Assembly (NCBI RefSeq): GCF_014472415.1
Contig: NZ_JACSZV010000006.1
Coordinates: 62,001-126,000 of the forward strand
Direction of reading: 5' to 3'
Origin: Pseudomonas sp. N40(2020)
Lineage (GTDB): Bacteria > Pseudomonadota > Gammaproteobacteria > Pseudomonadales > Pseudomonadaceae
Length of the DNA stretch: 64,000 nucleotides
Positions 39,777 through 50,600 of the stretch are shown one piece after another. A model generated the notes under the pieces. That model saw nothing but the letters and a program-made list of their open reading frames with translations, was not told the DNA's origin and searched no databases. Every line of letters begins with the position of its first letter. Position 1 is the stretch's first letter. A program made the position numbers and the translations under genes.

Positions 39777-41171
39777 ATGAGCCGTATCGAAACCGACAGC
39801 CTGGGCCAGATCGAAGTCCCGGACGACGCCTACTGGGGTGCTCAGACGCAACGCTCGCTGATCAACTTCGCCATTGGCCAGGAGCGCATGCCACTGCCGG
39901 TGCTGCACGCTCTGGCCCTGATCAAGAAAGCCGCCGCCCGGGTCAACGACCGTAATGGCGACCTGCCCGCCGACATCGCGCGCCTGATCGAACAAGCCGC
40001 CGACGAAGTGCTCGACGGCCAGCACGACGATCAGTTCCCGCTGGTGGTCTGGCAGACCGGCAGCGGCACCCAGAGCAACATGAACGTCAACGAAGTGATC
40101 GCCGGTCGCGCCAATGAACTGGCCGGCAACCCGCGCGGCGGCAAAATCCCGGTACACCCGAACGACCACGTCAACCGCTCTCAAAGCTCCAACGACTGCT
40201 TCCCCACCGCCATGAGCATCGCCACAGCGAAAGCTGTACAGGAACAACTGTTGCCAGCGATCGCCGAGCTGTCCGGCGGCTTGGCCGAACTCGCTGCGCG
40301 GCACATGAAGCTGGTGAAAACCGGCCGCACGCACATGATGGATGCGACGCCAATCACCTTCGGCCAGGAACTGTCCGGCTTCATCGCGCAACTGGATTAC
40401 GCCGAACGAGCGATCCGCGCGGCACTGCCGGCGGTCTGTGAACTGGCACAGGGCGGCACCGCCGTCGGCACCGGGCTGAACTCACCGCACGGTTTTGGCG
40501 AGGCCATTGCCGCAGAACTGGCGGCATTGTCCGGTTTGCCCTTCGTCACCGCACCGAACAAGTTCGCGGCGCTGGCCGGGCACGAGCCGCTGACCAGCCT
40601 GTCCGGCGCCTTGAAAACCCTCGCCGTGGCACTGATGAAAATCGCCAATGACCTGCGTCTGCTCGGTTCCGGTCCACGCGCAGGCTTCGCTGAAGTGAGG
40701 CTGCCGGCCAACGAACCGGGCAGCTCGATCATGCCTGGCAAGGTCAACCCGACCCAGTGCGAAGCATTATCGATGCTCGCCTGCCAGGTGCTGGGCAACG
40801 ACGTGACGATCGGCATTGCCGCGAGCCAGGGCCACTTGCAGTTGAACGTGTTCAAACCGGTGATCATCCACAATCTGCTGCAATCGATCCGCCTGCTCGG
40901 CGATGGTTGCAGCAACTTCCAGCAGCACTGCATTGCCGGGCTCGAACCGGATGCCGAAGTCATGGCCAAACATCTGGAACGTGGGCTGATGCTGGTGACG
41001 GCGTTGAATCCGCACATCGGTTACGACAAGTCGGCGGAAATCGCCAAGAAGGCTTACAGCGAAGGAAAGACTTTGCGTGAGGCAGCGCTTGAGTTGGGTT
41101 ATCTGACCGATGAACAATTCGATGCGTGGGTGCGTCCGGAGAACATGATCGAGGCCGGGGCCAAGGGCTAA
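39777..41171 (+). CDS. fumC: Fumarate hydratase class II
   Basis: FumC interconverts fumarate and malate without an Fe-S cluster. The 464-residue protein has [28 protein letters not shown] and the fumarase signature [16 protein letters not shown] lies eight bases before the ATG. Pseudomonads carry two fumC genes; this one, beside DUF2059 and bolA, is the copy not linked to sodA. Confidence 0.95.
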   Translation: MSRIETDSLGQIEVPDDAYWGAQTQRSLINFAIGQERMPLPVLHALALIKKAAARVNDRNGDLPADIARLIEQAADEVLDGQHDDQFPLVVWQTGSGTQSNMNVNEVIAGRANELAGNPRGGKIPVHPNDHVNRSQSSNDCFPTAMSIATAKAVQEQLLPAIAELSGGLAELAARHMKLVKTGRTHMMDATPITFGQELSGFIAQLDYAERAIRAALPAVCELAQGGTAVGTGLNSPHGFGEAIAAELAALSGLPFVTAPNKFAALAGHEPLTSLSGALKTLAVALMKIANDLRLLGSGPRAGFAEVRLPANEPGSSIMPGKVNPTQCEALSMLACQVLGNDVTIGIAASQGHLQLNVFKPVIIHNLLQSIRLLGDGCSNFQQHCIAGLEPDAEVMAKHLERGLMLVTALNPHIGYDKSAEIAKKAYSEGKTLREAALELGYLTDEQFDAWVRPENMIEAGAKG

Positions 41172-41180
41172 CAGCAAAAA

Positions 41181-41249
41181 GATCGCAGCGTGCCGCAGCT
41201 CCTACAGGGAAACGCATTCCAAATGTAGGAGCTGCGGCACGCTGCGATC
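41181..41249. repeat. Perfect 26-bp inverted repeat (REP family 2 REPIN)
   Basis: The arms 41181-41206 and 41224-41249 are perfect reverse complements around a 17-base loop. The element fills the gap between convergent fumC and the EamA gene and can form a very stable hairpin. Its loop is identical to that of the family 1 REPIN at 59271-59339. Confidence 0.9.
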
Positions 41250-41258
41250 CTTTGATCT

Positions 41259-42212
41259 TCAAGCCATGCGCAGCCGCCGCGCCTTCAGCCCGGCGATCAA
41301 CGAAGGCCCCAGCGCCACCAGCGCCGAGCCCAACACCACCAGCACCGCCCCGCCATAACCCAGGCCGTTGATCTGCTCGGCATGCACATAGTCCGGCCAT
41401 ATCCACGCCGCAATCGCCACTGCCCCGAACGTCACCAACGGCGTTATCGCCAACGTCGCACTGACCCGCGATGCCTCCCAATGCGCCAGCGCTTCGGCGA
41501 ACGCGCCATAAGCGATCAGCGTATTCATGCAGCATGCCAGCAGCAGCCAGCCTTGCAGCGGACTCAATTGCAGCGCTTCGAGCGGATGCACCCAGGGCGT
41601 CAGCAACAACGCGCAGAACAGGTAGATCACCATCATCACCTGCAGCGAATTCCACACCGTCAGCAATTGCTTCTGGCCCAGCGCATAGAAGGTCCAGACC
41701 GTCGACGCCAATAACACCAGCAACACCCCGGCGGTGTAATCCGACAGCGAAGTCAGCAACTCCGCGAGACGCTGATTGAAGAACAACACAAAACCGATCA
41801 GCAACACTGCCAGACCGATGCCCTGACCGGTACTGAATCGCTCCTTGAACACGAACAGGCTGGCGATCAGCAACATGATCGGCCCCATCTGCACCACCAG
41901 TTGCGCGGTGCCGGGGCTGAGCAGATTGAGGCCCATCAGGTACAGCACGTAGTTACCGACCAGGCCAAGCACCGCCATCAGCACCAGCCAGCCGCCCTTG
42001 GGGCCGAGCACTTTACGACTCGGCAGGCGTCTGGTCGCCGCCAGATAAATGAACAGGCAGCCGCCGGACACCAGCAAGCGAAACTAGGTCACGGTGACAG
42101 GGTCCATCACCAGCAGTACCTGTTTGAGTTTGATCGGCAGGATGCCCCACAAAAATGCGGTCAGCAGCGCCAGGCACAAGCCATATACCCAGCGCCCCGA
42201 TGAAATGTGCAT
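41259..42212 (-). pseudogene. EamA/DMT transporter gene with in-frame amber stop
   Basis: From the ATG at 42212 the frame encodes a ten-helix DMT/EamA permease of 317 codons, but codon 43 (42084-42086) is TAG. The context is MDPVTVT-stop-FRLLVSGG; relatives have tryptophan here, so one TGG-to-TAG change explains it. The rest of the frame is intact to 41259, with typical EamA segments (GLVGNYVLYLMGLNLLSPGTAQL and, in the second half, GAFAEALAHWEASRVSATLAITPLV). A truncated product could start at TTG 42077 but would lack the first helix. Options are a recent pseudogene, stop-codon readthrough, or a sequencing error. Confidence 0.85.
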
Positions 42213-42424
42213 GCGAACCCCGACGGCTGCTGACAAGAGCCGTCATTCTAGGCGCAGTGCCGAACGCGACACAGGGACAGTTGGAGACACGCCGCGAATG
42301 AAACTGTGCAGGTCGCAGCATTAAATTGACGAGGCGCCGTTGATCGGCTGGGCAGGCAAGGTAAGTGCTTCAGGCATAAGCTCATTGGATCCACTCGCAA
42401 TCAATGCACGTCAGGAGACCCGTC

Positions 42425-42619
42425 ATGTTAGGCATGCGCGCCCAAGACCCTGCCCCCGCCACACAGTTTCGCAGCGACCGCGTATGCCGGGTGAATGGCG
42501 AACTGTTTTTCAGCACTCGGGAAAATACCCTTGAAGGGCCGTTTGACAGTCACGAGAAAGCCGAGCGGGGGATAAAGGCTTATATCGCGCGGATGCAGGT
42601 TATGGATTCCAACAGATAA
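42425..42619 (+). CDS. Small conserved hypothetical protein (possibly DUF6316)
   Basis: This 64-residue protein has a good ribosome site (AGGAG, seven bases before the ATG). It contains FRSDRVCRVNGELFFSTREN and GPFDSHEKAERGIKAYIARM, which I associate with the DUF6316 family of pseudomonads. It is soluble and of unknown function. Confidence 0.7.
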   Translation: MLGMRAQDPAPATQFRSDRVCRVNGELFFSTRENTLEGPFDSHEKAERGIKAYIARMQVMDSNR

Positions 42620-42631
42620 ACTGCGGTGCTT

Positions 42632-42701
42632 CCTTCGCGAGCAGGCTCGCTCCCACAGTTGAAATGCATTCCAAATGTGGGAGCGAGCCTGCTCGCGAAA
42701 G
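42632..42701. repeat. REPIN (family 1)
   Basis: Two 26-base arms (42632-42657 and 42676-42701, one mismatch) flank an 18-base loop. It sits between the convergent small-protein and thiolase genes. Confidence 0.9.
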
Positions 42702-42731
42702 CGCTAGAACGAACAACAAACTCTTTGGAGC

Positions 42732-43916
42732 CTAGCGCAACGCCTCAAACAACCCCGTCGCCCCCATCCCGCCGCCCACGCACATCGTGACGACGCCGTA
42801 ACGCAGATTGCGCCGCTGCAACTCCCTCACCAGATGCCCGACCTGCCGCGATCCGGTCATGCCGAACGGGTGGCCAATGGAAATCGACCCGCCATTGACG
42901 TTGTATTTGTCATTGTCGATCTCCAGCCGATCCCGGGCGTACAGGCACTGCGAAGCAAAGGCCTCGTTCAGTTCCCACAAATCGATGTCCGCCACTTGCA
43001 AACCCTTGGCCTTGAGCAGTTTCGGCACCGAGAACACCGGGCCGATGCCCATTTCGTCCGGCTCGCAACCGGCGACGGTGAAACCACGGAAAAACGCTTT
43101 CGGCTTGAGCCCCAGTTGCAGGGCCTTTTCCAGGCTCATGACCAAGGTCATCGATGCACCGTCGGACAGTTGCGACGAGTTGCCCGCCGTTACCGAACCG
43201 TCGTCAGCAAACACCGGCTTCAATCCGGCGAGGCTTTCGTAAGTGGTGTCCGGACGGTTGCAGTCGTCGCGCTCGACGATGCCATCGAGGATCTGCACTT
43301 CGCCGCTGTTCTTGTCCTCGACCCGGTACTTCACCGCCATCGGCACGATTTCATCATCAAACAACCCAGCCGCCTGCGCCTGCGCCGTGCGCAGCTGACT
43401 TTGCAGCGAATAGCGATCCTGGGCTTCGCGGCTGACGCCATAACGCCGTGCCACCACTTCAGCGGTCTGGCCCATCGTGTAGTAGATGCCCGGTGTCTGC
43501 TGCTTGAGCAACGGGTTGATCAAGTGATCGGTGTTGACGCTTTTCAGGGTCAGGCTGATCGACTCGACGCCGCCGGCGACGATGATGTCGCTGCAACCCG
43601 AAGCGATCTGGTTGGCGGCGATCGCAATCGCCTGCAAACCGGAAGAACAGAAACGGTTGAGGGTCATCCCGGCAACGCCGGTGCCCAATTGCGAGAGCAC
43701 CGCGACGTTGCGGCCGATGTTGTAGCCCTGCGCGCCCTCGTTGGAACCGGCACCGACGATGCAGTCCTCGACGCTGGCCGGGTCGATGTCGTTGCGCTCA
43801 AGCAGTGCATTGACACAATGCGCTGCCATGTCATCGGGACGGGTCTGGTTGAACTTGCCGCGAAAGGACTTGGCCAGCCCGGTTCGTACGCTGTCGACGA
43901 TCACCACTTCACGCAT
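42732..43916 (-). CDS. Acetyl-CoA C-acyltransferase (thiolase)
   Basis: The 394-residue thiolase has the acyl-accepting cysteine in NRFCSSGLQA, the GHPFG histidine, and the C-terminal MCVGGGMGATGLFE cysteine. It would cleave 3-ketoacyl-CoA in beta-oxidation or related pathways. The ATG at 43916 has GAGG six bases upstream; M at 43928 is a weaker alternative. It stands alone behind pap, with no dehydrogenase partner nearby. Confidence 0.93.
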   Translation of the reverse strand: MREVVIVDSVRTGLAKSFRGKFNQTRPDDMAAHCVNALLERNDIDPASVEDCIVGAGSNEGAQGYNIGRNVAVLSQLGTGVAGMTLNRFCSSGLQAIAIAANQIASGCSDIIVAGGVESISLTLKSVNTDHLINPLLKQQTPGIYYTMGQTAEVVARRYGVSREAQDRYSLQSQLRTAQAQAAGLFDDEIVPMAVKYRVEDKNSGEVQILDGIVERDDCNRPDTTYESLAGLKPVFADDGSVTAGNSSQLSDGASMTLVMSLEKALQLGLKPKAFFRGFTVAGCEPDEMGIGPVFSVPKLLKAKGLQVADIDLWELNEAFASQCLYARDRLEIDNDKYNVNGGSISIGHPFGMTGSRQVGHLVRELQRRNLRYGVVTMCVGGGMGATGLFEALR

Positions 43917-44018
43917 GGCATACCTCATTGTTGTTGTCGGTTGAGAGTGGCTCGAGCATAAGCCCACCAAATGACCGACCGCGACAATCATTCACCCCGC
44001 GTATGCGTGCCCATCGCT

Positions 44019-45533
44019 TCAGTCCTTGTGCTTTTTGGCCTTCTTGTCGGACTTCTCGAAAGCCTCTTCCAGCGCGAGGTTGATCGTGCGCAACACCTTG
44101 ACCCGCGCCCAGCGTTTGTCGTTGGCCTCGACCAATGTCCACGGAGAAATCTCGGTGCTGGTGCGGTCGACCATGTCCCCCACGGCAGCACGGTAGGCGT
44201 CCCACTTGTCGCGGTTGCGCCAGTCGTCTTCGGTGATTTTGAAGCGCTTGAACGGAATTTCTTCGCGCGCCTGAAAGCGCTCCATCTGCGTGTCCTTATC
44301 GATGGCCAGCCAGAACTTGACCACGATCACCCCGGCGTCAGCGATCTGCTCTTCATAATCATTGATTTCACTGTAGGCGCGCAGCCAGTCGGCCGGGCTG
44401 CAAAAGCCTTCGATGCGCTCCACCAACACCCGGCCATACCACGAGCGGTCGAATACGGTGAACTTGCCCCGCGCGGGCAGATGCCGCCAGAAGCGCCACA
44501 AATACGGCTGCGCCCGCTCCTCCTCGGTCGGCGCGGCAATCGGCACGATGCTGTACTGGCGTGGATCGAGCGCCGCCGCCACCCGGCGAATCGCCCCGCC
44601 CTTGCCCGCCGCATCGTTACCTTCAAACACGGCCACCAAAGCGTGGCGGCGCATGCGTTTGTCGCGCATCAGCCCCGACAGTCGCGCCTGCTCGGTGATC
44701 AGTTGCTCTTCGTAGTCTTTCTTCTCCAGGCGCTGAGTCAGGTCGAGGCTGTCAAGCAGGTTCAACTGATCGACCGCCGTGCCCAACGGTGCTGCGTTGA
44801 CTTCCTCGGCGTGCACATCCGGGCGCTTCAGGGCGTTTTGCAGGCCCTCAAGGAGAATCTTGCCGACCGCCAGACTGCGGTAGTTGGCGTCCATGCCTTC
44901 AATGACGTGCCACGGTGCGTAGTCGCGACTGGTGCGGCGCAGCACGCGCTCGCCGTATTTGACGAACTTGTCGTAGGTTTGCGATTGCTGCCAGTCCAGC
45001 GGGCTGATGCGCCAGCTGTGCAGCGGGTCATCGGCGAGAGACTTGAGCCGCGCTTTCATCTGCTTCTTGGACAGGTGAAACCAGAACTTGAAGATCAGCG
45101 CGCCTTCATCGCAGAGCATTTTTTCCAGGCGTTCGGCGGCGTTGATCGCCTGATCCAGGCGCGGATCCTTGAACAAACCGTGCACCCGCCCCTGCAGCAT
45201 CTGGCTGTACCAGTTACCGAAGAAAACCCCCATACGCCCCTTGGCCGGCAGCATCCGCCAATAGCGCCACGCCGGTGGGTGCGCCAGCTCTTCATCAGTC
45301 TGCTGGTCGAAGGTGCGCACCTCAATCAGGCGCGGGTCCATCCACTCGTTGAGCAGCTTGACCGTCTCGCCCTTGCCCGCACCTTCGATGCCGTTGATCA
45401 AAATGATCACCGGGAAACGCTTTTGCTGCTGCAATTCGAACTGGGCTTCCAGCAACGCCTCACGCAGCGCCGGGACGGCGGCCTCGTAAGTGTCTTTGTC
45501 GATGGCGTGACCGATTTCAGCGGATTCAAACAT
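44019..45533 (-). CDS. pap: Polyphosphate:AMP phosphotransferase (two-domain PPK2)
   Basis: Pap phosphorylates AMP to ADP using polyphosphate. The 504-residue protein contains two PPK2 domains, each with a Walker A motif: INGIEGAGKGETVK in the first and FEGNDAAGKGGAIRR in the second, matched by FFGNWYSQ and VFDRSWYGR. The C-terminus is lysine-rich. The ATG at 45533 has AAGGAG seven bases upstream, so 34 extra upstream residues are excluded. Confidence 0.93.
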   Translation of the reverse strand: MFESAEIGHAIDKDTYEAAVPALREALLEAQFELQQQKRFPVIILINGIEGAGKGETVKLLNEWMDPRLIEVRTFDQQTDEELAHPPAWRYWRMLPAKGRMGVFFGNWYSQMLQGRVHGLFKDPRLDQAINAAERLEKMLCDEGALIFKFWFHLSKKQMKARLKSLADDPLHSWRISPLDWQQSQTYDKFVKYGERVLRRTSRDYAPWHVIEGMDANYRSLAVGKILLEGLQNALKRPDVHAEEVNAAPLGTAVDQLNLLDSLDLTQRLEKKDYEEQLITEQARLSGLMRDKRMRRHALVAVFEGNDAAGKGGAIRRVAAALDPRQYSIVPIAAPTEEERAQPYLWRFWRHLPARGKFTVFDRSWYGRVLVERIEGFCSPADWLRAYSEINDYEEQIADAGVIVVKFWLAIDKDTQMERFQAREEIPFKRFKITEDDWRNRDKWDAYRAAVGDMVDRTSTEISPWTLVEANDKRWARVKVLRTINLALEEAFEKSDKKAKKHKD

Positions 45534-45705
45534 TGGACGGCTCCTTCCAGGGTTCAGCAAGACTAGCGGATTGGGCACAGGCGCGGCGCGGAAATTCCCG
45601 CGGGTGGCGGATTGTCCTTGAGACATCTCGAGCAAGCCTTGCCATGGATCAAGCAGCGCCTGCGCGATCGGCTAGAATGGCCGCCTAGTCGTTGCCGAGC
45701 CTGCC

Positions 45706-47685
45706 ATGAAACCTGTAATGCCCCACGCCCAACTCGACTGGGATGATCAGGGACGCCCGCGTTCGCGAGTGTTCGATGACGTGTATTTTTCCGACAAGTC
45801 GGGGCTGGATGAAACCCGTTATGTGTTCCTTGAACAGAACCGTTTGGCCGAGCGTTTTGCCGCGTTGCCGGAGAATGGGCGCCTGGTCATCGGTGAAACC
45901 GGGTTCGGCACCGGGCTGAATTTTCTCTGCGCCTGGCAACTGTTCGAGCAACACGCGGTAGCGGGCTCCAGGCTGCATTTTGTCAGTGTCGAAAAGTACC
46001 CGTTGAGCCCGGCCGACCTGCAACGCGCGTTGGCCTTGTGGCCAGAACTCAAACCGCTGGCCGATCAGTTGCTCAAGCATTACGTGGCCATTCATCAAGG
46101 CTTCCAACGCATCACGTTGGCCGACGGTCGGGTGACGTTGACGCTGCTGATCGGCGATGCCCTGGAACAATTGCCACAGCTGGATGCACAGATCGATGCG
46201 TGGTTCCTCGACGGTTTTGCCCCGGCAAAAAACCCGGACATGTGGACCGCCGAGCTGTTCGTCGAACTGGCCCGACTGGCGGCCTCCGGCTCGACCATCA
46301 GTACCTTCACCAGCACCGGTTGGGTGCGGCGCTTGCTCAACGCTGCCGGGTTCAAGATGAAACGCACGCCGGGCATCGGCCACAAGTGGGAAATCCTCCG
46401 TGGCGAGTTCCTCGGCTGGCCACAGGAAGTGCCACCGCCAGCCCCCGAGAAACCCTGGTTCGCGCGCCCTGCCCCTCTGACCGGTGAGCGCCGGGCGCTG
46501 GTGATTGGCGCAGGTCTGGCGGGCTGCGCCACGGCGGCCAGCCTTGCAGCGCGCGGCTGGCAGGTGAGTTTGCTCGAACGCCACGACGCCGTGGCTCAAG
46601 AAGCCTCGGGCAATCCGCAAGGTGTGCTGTATCTGAAACTGTCGGCCCATGGCACCGCACTATCGCAACTGATCGTCAGCGGCTTCGGTTACACCCGCCG
46701 CCTGCTCGAAAGTCTGCAACGCGGTACCGACTGGGACGATTGCGGCGTGCTGCAACTGGCGTTCAATGCCAAGGAAGCCGAACGCCACGCTCAACTGGCA
46801 GAAGCCTTCCCGACAGACCTGTTGCAGTGGCTCGACCAGCCTCAAGCGCAGGCCCGCGCCGGCGTGGGTCTGGAGCATGGTGGTTTGTACTATCCCGAAG
46901 GGGGTTGGGTGCATCCGCCCGCGCTGTGTCAGGCACAGGCCATGCAACCGAACGTCGAAATGCTCAGCCATCGCGAAGTGCTGGAAGTGCGCAAGGTAGA
47001 TGATCAATGGCAAGCCTTCGACGGTGACCGTTTGCTCGCCAGCGCTCCCGTCGTGGTGCTGGCCGGTGCTGCCGAGATCAAACGTTTCGCGCAAAGCGCC
47101 GAGTTACCGCTCAAGCGTATTCGCGGACAGATCACACGCTTGGCGCAGACGGAACAAAGCCAGGCACTGGCCACAGTGGTGTGCGCTGAAGGCTACGTCG
47201 CACCCGCACGACTGGGTGAACACACCCTCGGCGCCAGTTTCGATTTCAACAGCGACGACCTGACCCCGACCATCGCCGAACACCTCGGGAACCTGGCGAT
47301 GCTCGAAGAGATTTCCAGTGATCTGGTGACACGTCTGCATATCGATCCGCAGGACACTGAAAACCTGCAGGGCCGCGCGGCTTTCCGCTGCACAAGCCCG
47401 GACTACCTGCCGATCGTCGGCCCCCTCGCCGACCGTGCTGCGTTCACTCAAGCGTACGCGGCGCTGAGCAAGGATGCCCGACAAGTGCCGGACATCGCCT
47501 GCCCTTGGCTCGACGGTCTATACGTCAACAGCGGCCATGGCTCGCGCGGTCTGATCACCGCGCCACTGTCCGGAGAACTGCTCGCGGCCTGGTTGAACGA
47601 TGAGCCGTTGCCACTACCAAGAAGCGTTGCCGAGGCCTGTCACCCCAACCGTTTCGCGTTACGTCAGCTGATACGCGGCAAGTAA
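45706..47685 (+). CDS. mnmC: Bifunctional tRNA mnm5s2U34 methyltransferase/oxidoreductase MnmC
   Basis: MnmC finishes the wobble-uridine modification mnm5s2U34. The 659-residue protein has an N-terminal SAM methyltransferase (GETGFGTGLNFLCAW at about residue 64, DGFAPAKNPDMW) and a C-terminal FAD oxidase (VIGAGLAGCATAASLAARGW at about 267, ASGNPQGVLY, YVNSGHGSRGL). It is divergent from pap with 172 bases between, and ends four bases before the stop of the convergent toxin-like gene. Confidence 0.95.
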   Translation: MKPVMPHAQLDWDDQGRPRSRVFDDVYFSDKSGLDETRYVFLEQNRLAERFAALPENGRLVIGETGFGTGLNFLCAWQLFEQHAVAGSRLHFVSVEKYPLSPADLQRALALWPELKPLADQLLKHYVAIHQGFQRITLADGRVTLTLLIGDALEQLPQLDAQIDAWFLDGFAPAKNPDMWTAELFVELARLAASGSTISTFTSTGWVRRLLNAAGFKMKRTPGIGHKWEILRGEFLGWPQEVPPPAPEKPWFARPAPLTGERRALVIGAGLAGCATAASLAARGWQVSLLERHDAVAQEASGNPQGVLYLKLSAHGTALSQLIVSGFGYTRRLLESLQRGTDWDDCGVLQLAFNAKEAERHAQLAEAFPTDLLQWLDQPQAQARAGVGLEHGGLYYPEGGWVHPPALCQAQAMQPNVEMLSHREVLEVRKVDDQWQAFDGDRLLASAPVVVLAGAAEIKRFAQSAELPLKRIRGQITRLAQTEQSQALATVVCAEGYVAPARLGEHTLGASFDFNSDDLTPTIAEHLGNLAMLEEISSDLVTRLHIDPQDTENLQGRAAFRCTSPDYLPIVGPLADRAAFTQAYAALSKDARQVPDIACPWLDGLYVNSGHGSRGLITAPLSGELLAAWLNDEPLPLPRSVAEACHPNRFALRQLIRGK

Positions 47686-47689
47686 AGCT

Positions 47690-50600
47690 TCAATCACCGG
47701 GCATCGCGCAGATGCCCAGGTCCATCAGCCGTATCGCATCGTTGGTCAGGCGTTTGACCACCGCTTCTTCGGCCTCCTCGCGTTCGAGCTTGATCGCATC
47801 CATCTTGTTCAGGTAATCCCCGGTGGTCAGCTCGGTCGCCTGATCAAAAACGGCGTCCATTTGCGGTTCGAACGTTTCCTCAATGCTGGTGAACGATCGG
47901 GGAAACGTGCGCTTGAGGTATTCGCACCAGAATGGCTGACGCAGCATGAATGTCAGCCATTTGGAGGACAGCTCAGCGGTAATGATCGTGTTCTTCGCCG
48001 TTTCCAGATCAGCTTGAGTCACCCCGCCCAAGACGGCAAACCGCATATGCCGTGGCTGCCCGGGTAGATCGAGTTCATCGGCAAGGCCTGTACGATACGC
48101 AAGGCTCACCTCCAGCGGATCGGCAGTCGGGTTCTTGCGCACATGCTCTTGGGCGATGTGTTCCAGTTTGTCCAGCCGGAACAGGCCACTGCCCAGTTGG
48201 AGCAAAGGCTTTGCGCTGGTGGTTCGGCCACCGGCGAGGCTGGTCACCCTGTCGACTTCCACGGCGACTTCAATATGGCTGAAATTCATCGCCGCCGTAT
48301 CCGTACAGTTGATCGGGTTGGCGGCCAGATTGAGCACTTGCTCGCACAGCTCTGCGTCGGATTCCGCGGCTTCAAGGATCGCCCAAACCCGACGATGCAT
48401 GTCGTCGCTGACCTTTTCAGAGTCGGCGGTATTGCCGACCTCTGCCAGCAAATGAAACAGGCCCTCGGCCCGTGGATCGTCCTTGAAGGCTGTCCAGATC
48501 CGGTCACGCCGTCCCCAGTCCTCTCCGGCTCCGTCCTTAAACCACAGTGAGCGCGCCTGCTGTTCGTCGAGTCGAGCGATATCGTCTTCCAGATAGCCCA
48601 TGCCGATACCGACGCTGTTTCGATAATCGGCCAGATGAGTGGCGCTGGTGCTCGACAAGGGATTACCGCGCAGGTTAACGGCCTGACTGAAACGTTTCGA
48701 TGTTTTGAACAGCCAGTTCGGCAGCTCCTTGATGTCGTTGTTGCGTAGATCCACCCAGTCCAGATAAGGCAGGCGTGCAAGGCCTTTGGGTAATTCGGTG
48801 GCACCCGTCTCACGCAAGGACAGGGAGTGCAGGTCAAACATCTTGCTCACGTCCGGGGTCGCGCCCAACGGGTTACTGCTCAGGTTCAAGTTGCACATTG
48901 TGCGTATGTTGCTCAACTTCACCAGAGACTGTTCGGTCAGCTTGATCTGGTTACCCGCCAGACTCAACCGGGCGAGATTGGGCATGTGCGACAGAATCTC
49001 GGGCAGCCGCGTGAGTTTATTGCTGTCGAGTTGCAGAGACTCGACTTGTTTGAATGACTTGAGGAAATAAACGAGATCATCGCCCTGCGCCATGTTTTTC
49101 ATCGACAACTGCTGAATATGATCGAAATTCAACCCCGGCGGTAACGTGGGCAATGTCCCGACGCGCATGCCGTCGAGATTCAGCACGCAGACCGATTGGC
49201 CGCTTTCATCGGTCGCCAGAAACAGCCGCCGAAACCCGTCCTCGATCAGCTCTGCCGTCAACTTGCGGCTGTACCACACTTCACGCAGGTCGCCGCCCAG
49301 CGCCCTCATCGCAGCCATGTCGTCACTCCAGGCGTCCAACACCTCACGCAATTGCAGCAGATCATGGCGCAGACCTTTCACCCGGACCGCGCGGGTCAAC
49401 GGGTCGGCGCCCAACTGATCGATAAGCTCGATGGCCTGCGCCTGGGAGAAACGTGGATAGAGTTTTCTCACCTTGCGGATCAGTGCTCGCGGATGCGTGG
49501 TCGCCGTCGCTGCATGGTCGGCTTGAAAACAGCCGAGTTCAGCGCTCAGCGGTGCAAACTCGCCGCCGGCCAATAGTTGGGCACTGGTCTCACGCTCATC
49601 CAGTGCAACGTTGAGTAATTTGCTGCGCAGCCGCGCACTGTCGGCGTCCACAGGATCGGCGAAGCCGGCGGCGATGCGCTGGCGCGGAGGGAGTGCCTTG
49701 AGGATCGCGGTATAAAGGCTGTCGGGACCTGCTGCGGTAATCCCGAGGGATTTACCGTCCCCGCCAAACGCTTCGTAGCCGTTGCTGGATTTGACCAGCG
49801 TGAAGGTGTTCAGGGGTGTCGCCGATTCATTACCGATGGCTTCCAATATCGGCCCGGTCTGTGTCTTGTCACGCACCGACAGGCTCAGTTCAGCGTCCCA
49901 TCCACTCAAACGGGGCAGCAACTGGATGGCCAGTTTTTCACAGTCGGTATTGGCGATCTGCGGTACGTGAAACCCGCTTAGCGCGCGATCGAGTCGCACT
50001 TGGACGGTAGCTTCGCGGACTTTCTGCGCCAACCGCAACGGCACCCGCCCGGTGGAGCGCAAATGCAAACGATCGACACTCGACGCCTGATCAATCAGGC
50101 GTTGCGCATAGCGCGCGGGAATATCGACGAACACGCTACGCAGCTTCTTCACCTCGTCCGCATCACTCTGGTCATGTCGCTGGTACATTCGCTCAAAAAC
50201 CGCGCGACGATCAGCCTTGAACGCCGCCCCCAGTTTTTTCGCCAACGCTGGCCGTTGCGACTCAGGGCTGACCTTGGCTCCCAGCAACGTATCGACCTCG
50301 TGCGGATAAAGGCCATCGATTACCGTCTGGAGCAACTGCCCCTCCTCCAGTTGATCCTGGCTGACAGCCACGCTGAGTTCTTCATCGAGGAGGGTGGTCG
50401 TTGGATGGGTTGCAGTGATTGTGCCTTCGGGATCACTGATTGCGATGTAGCGATCAGTAGGCCAGCCCGGCAGTTTCGGCAGGCCGTGCAACTGCTCCGG
50501 CAGTGGCTGGCCAGCGTGGGTTTCGCCGCTTTGCAGTTCGATGATGAATTGGCGTAACCGACGCTCGATCCGCAAGCGCTCCACGGTGTCGCGCAATCGG

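Noticed and set aside
42013..42321. A separate 102-codon protein upstream of the EamA fragment
   Set aside because: It is another frame over the EamA N-terminus; the EamA frame from 42212 gives family-like sequence up to the amber codon.
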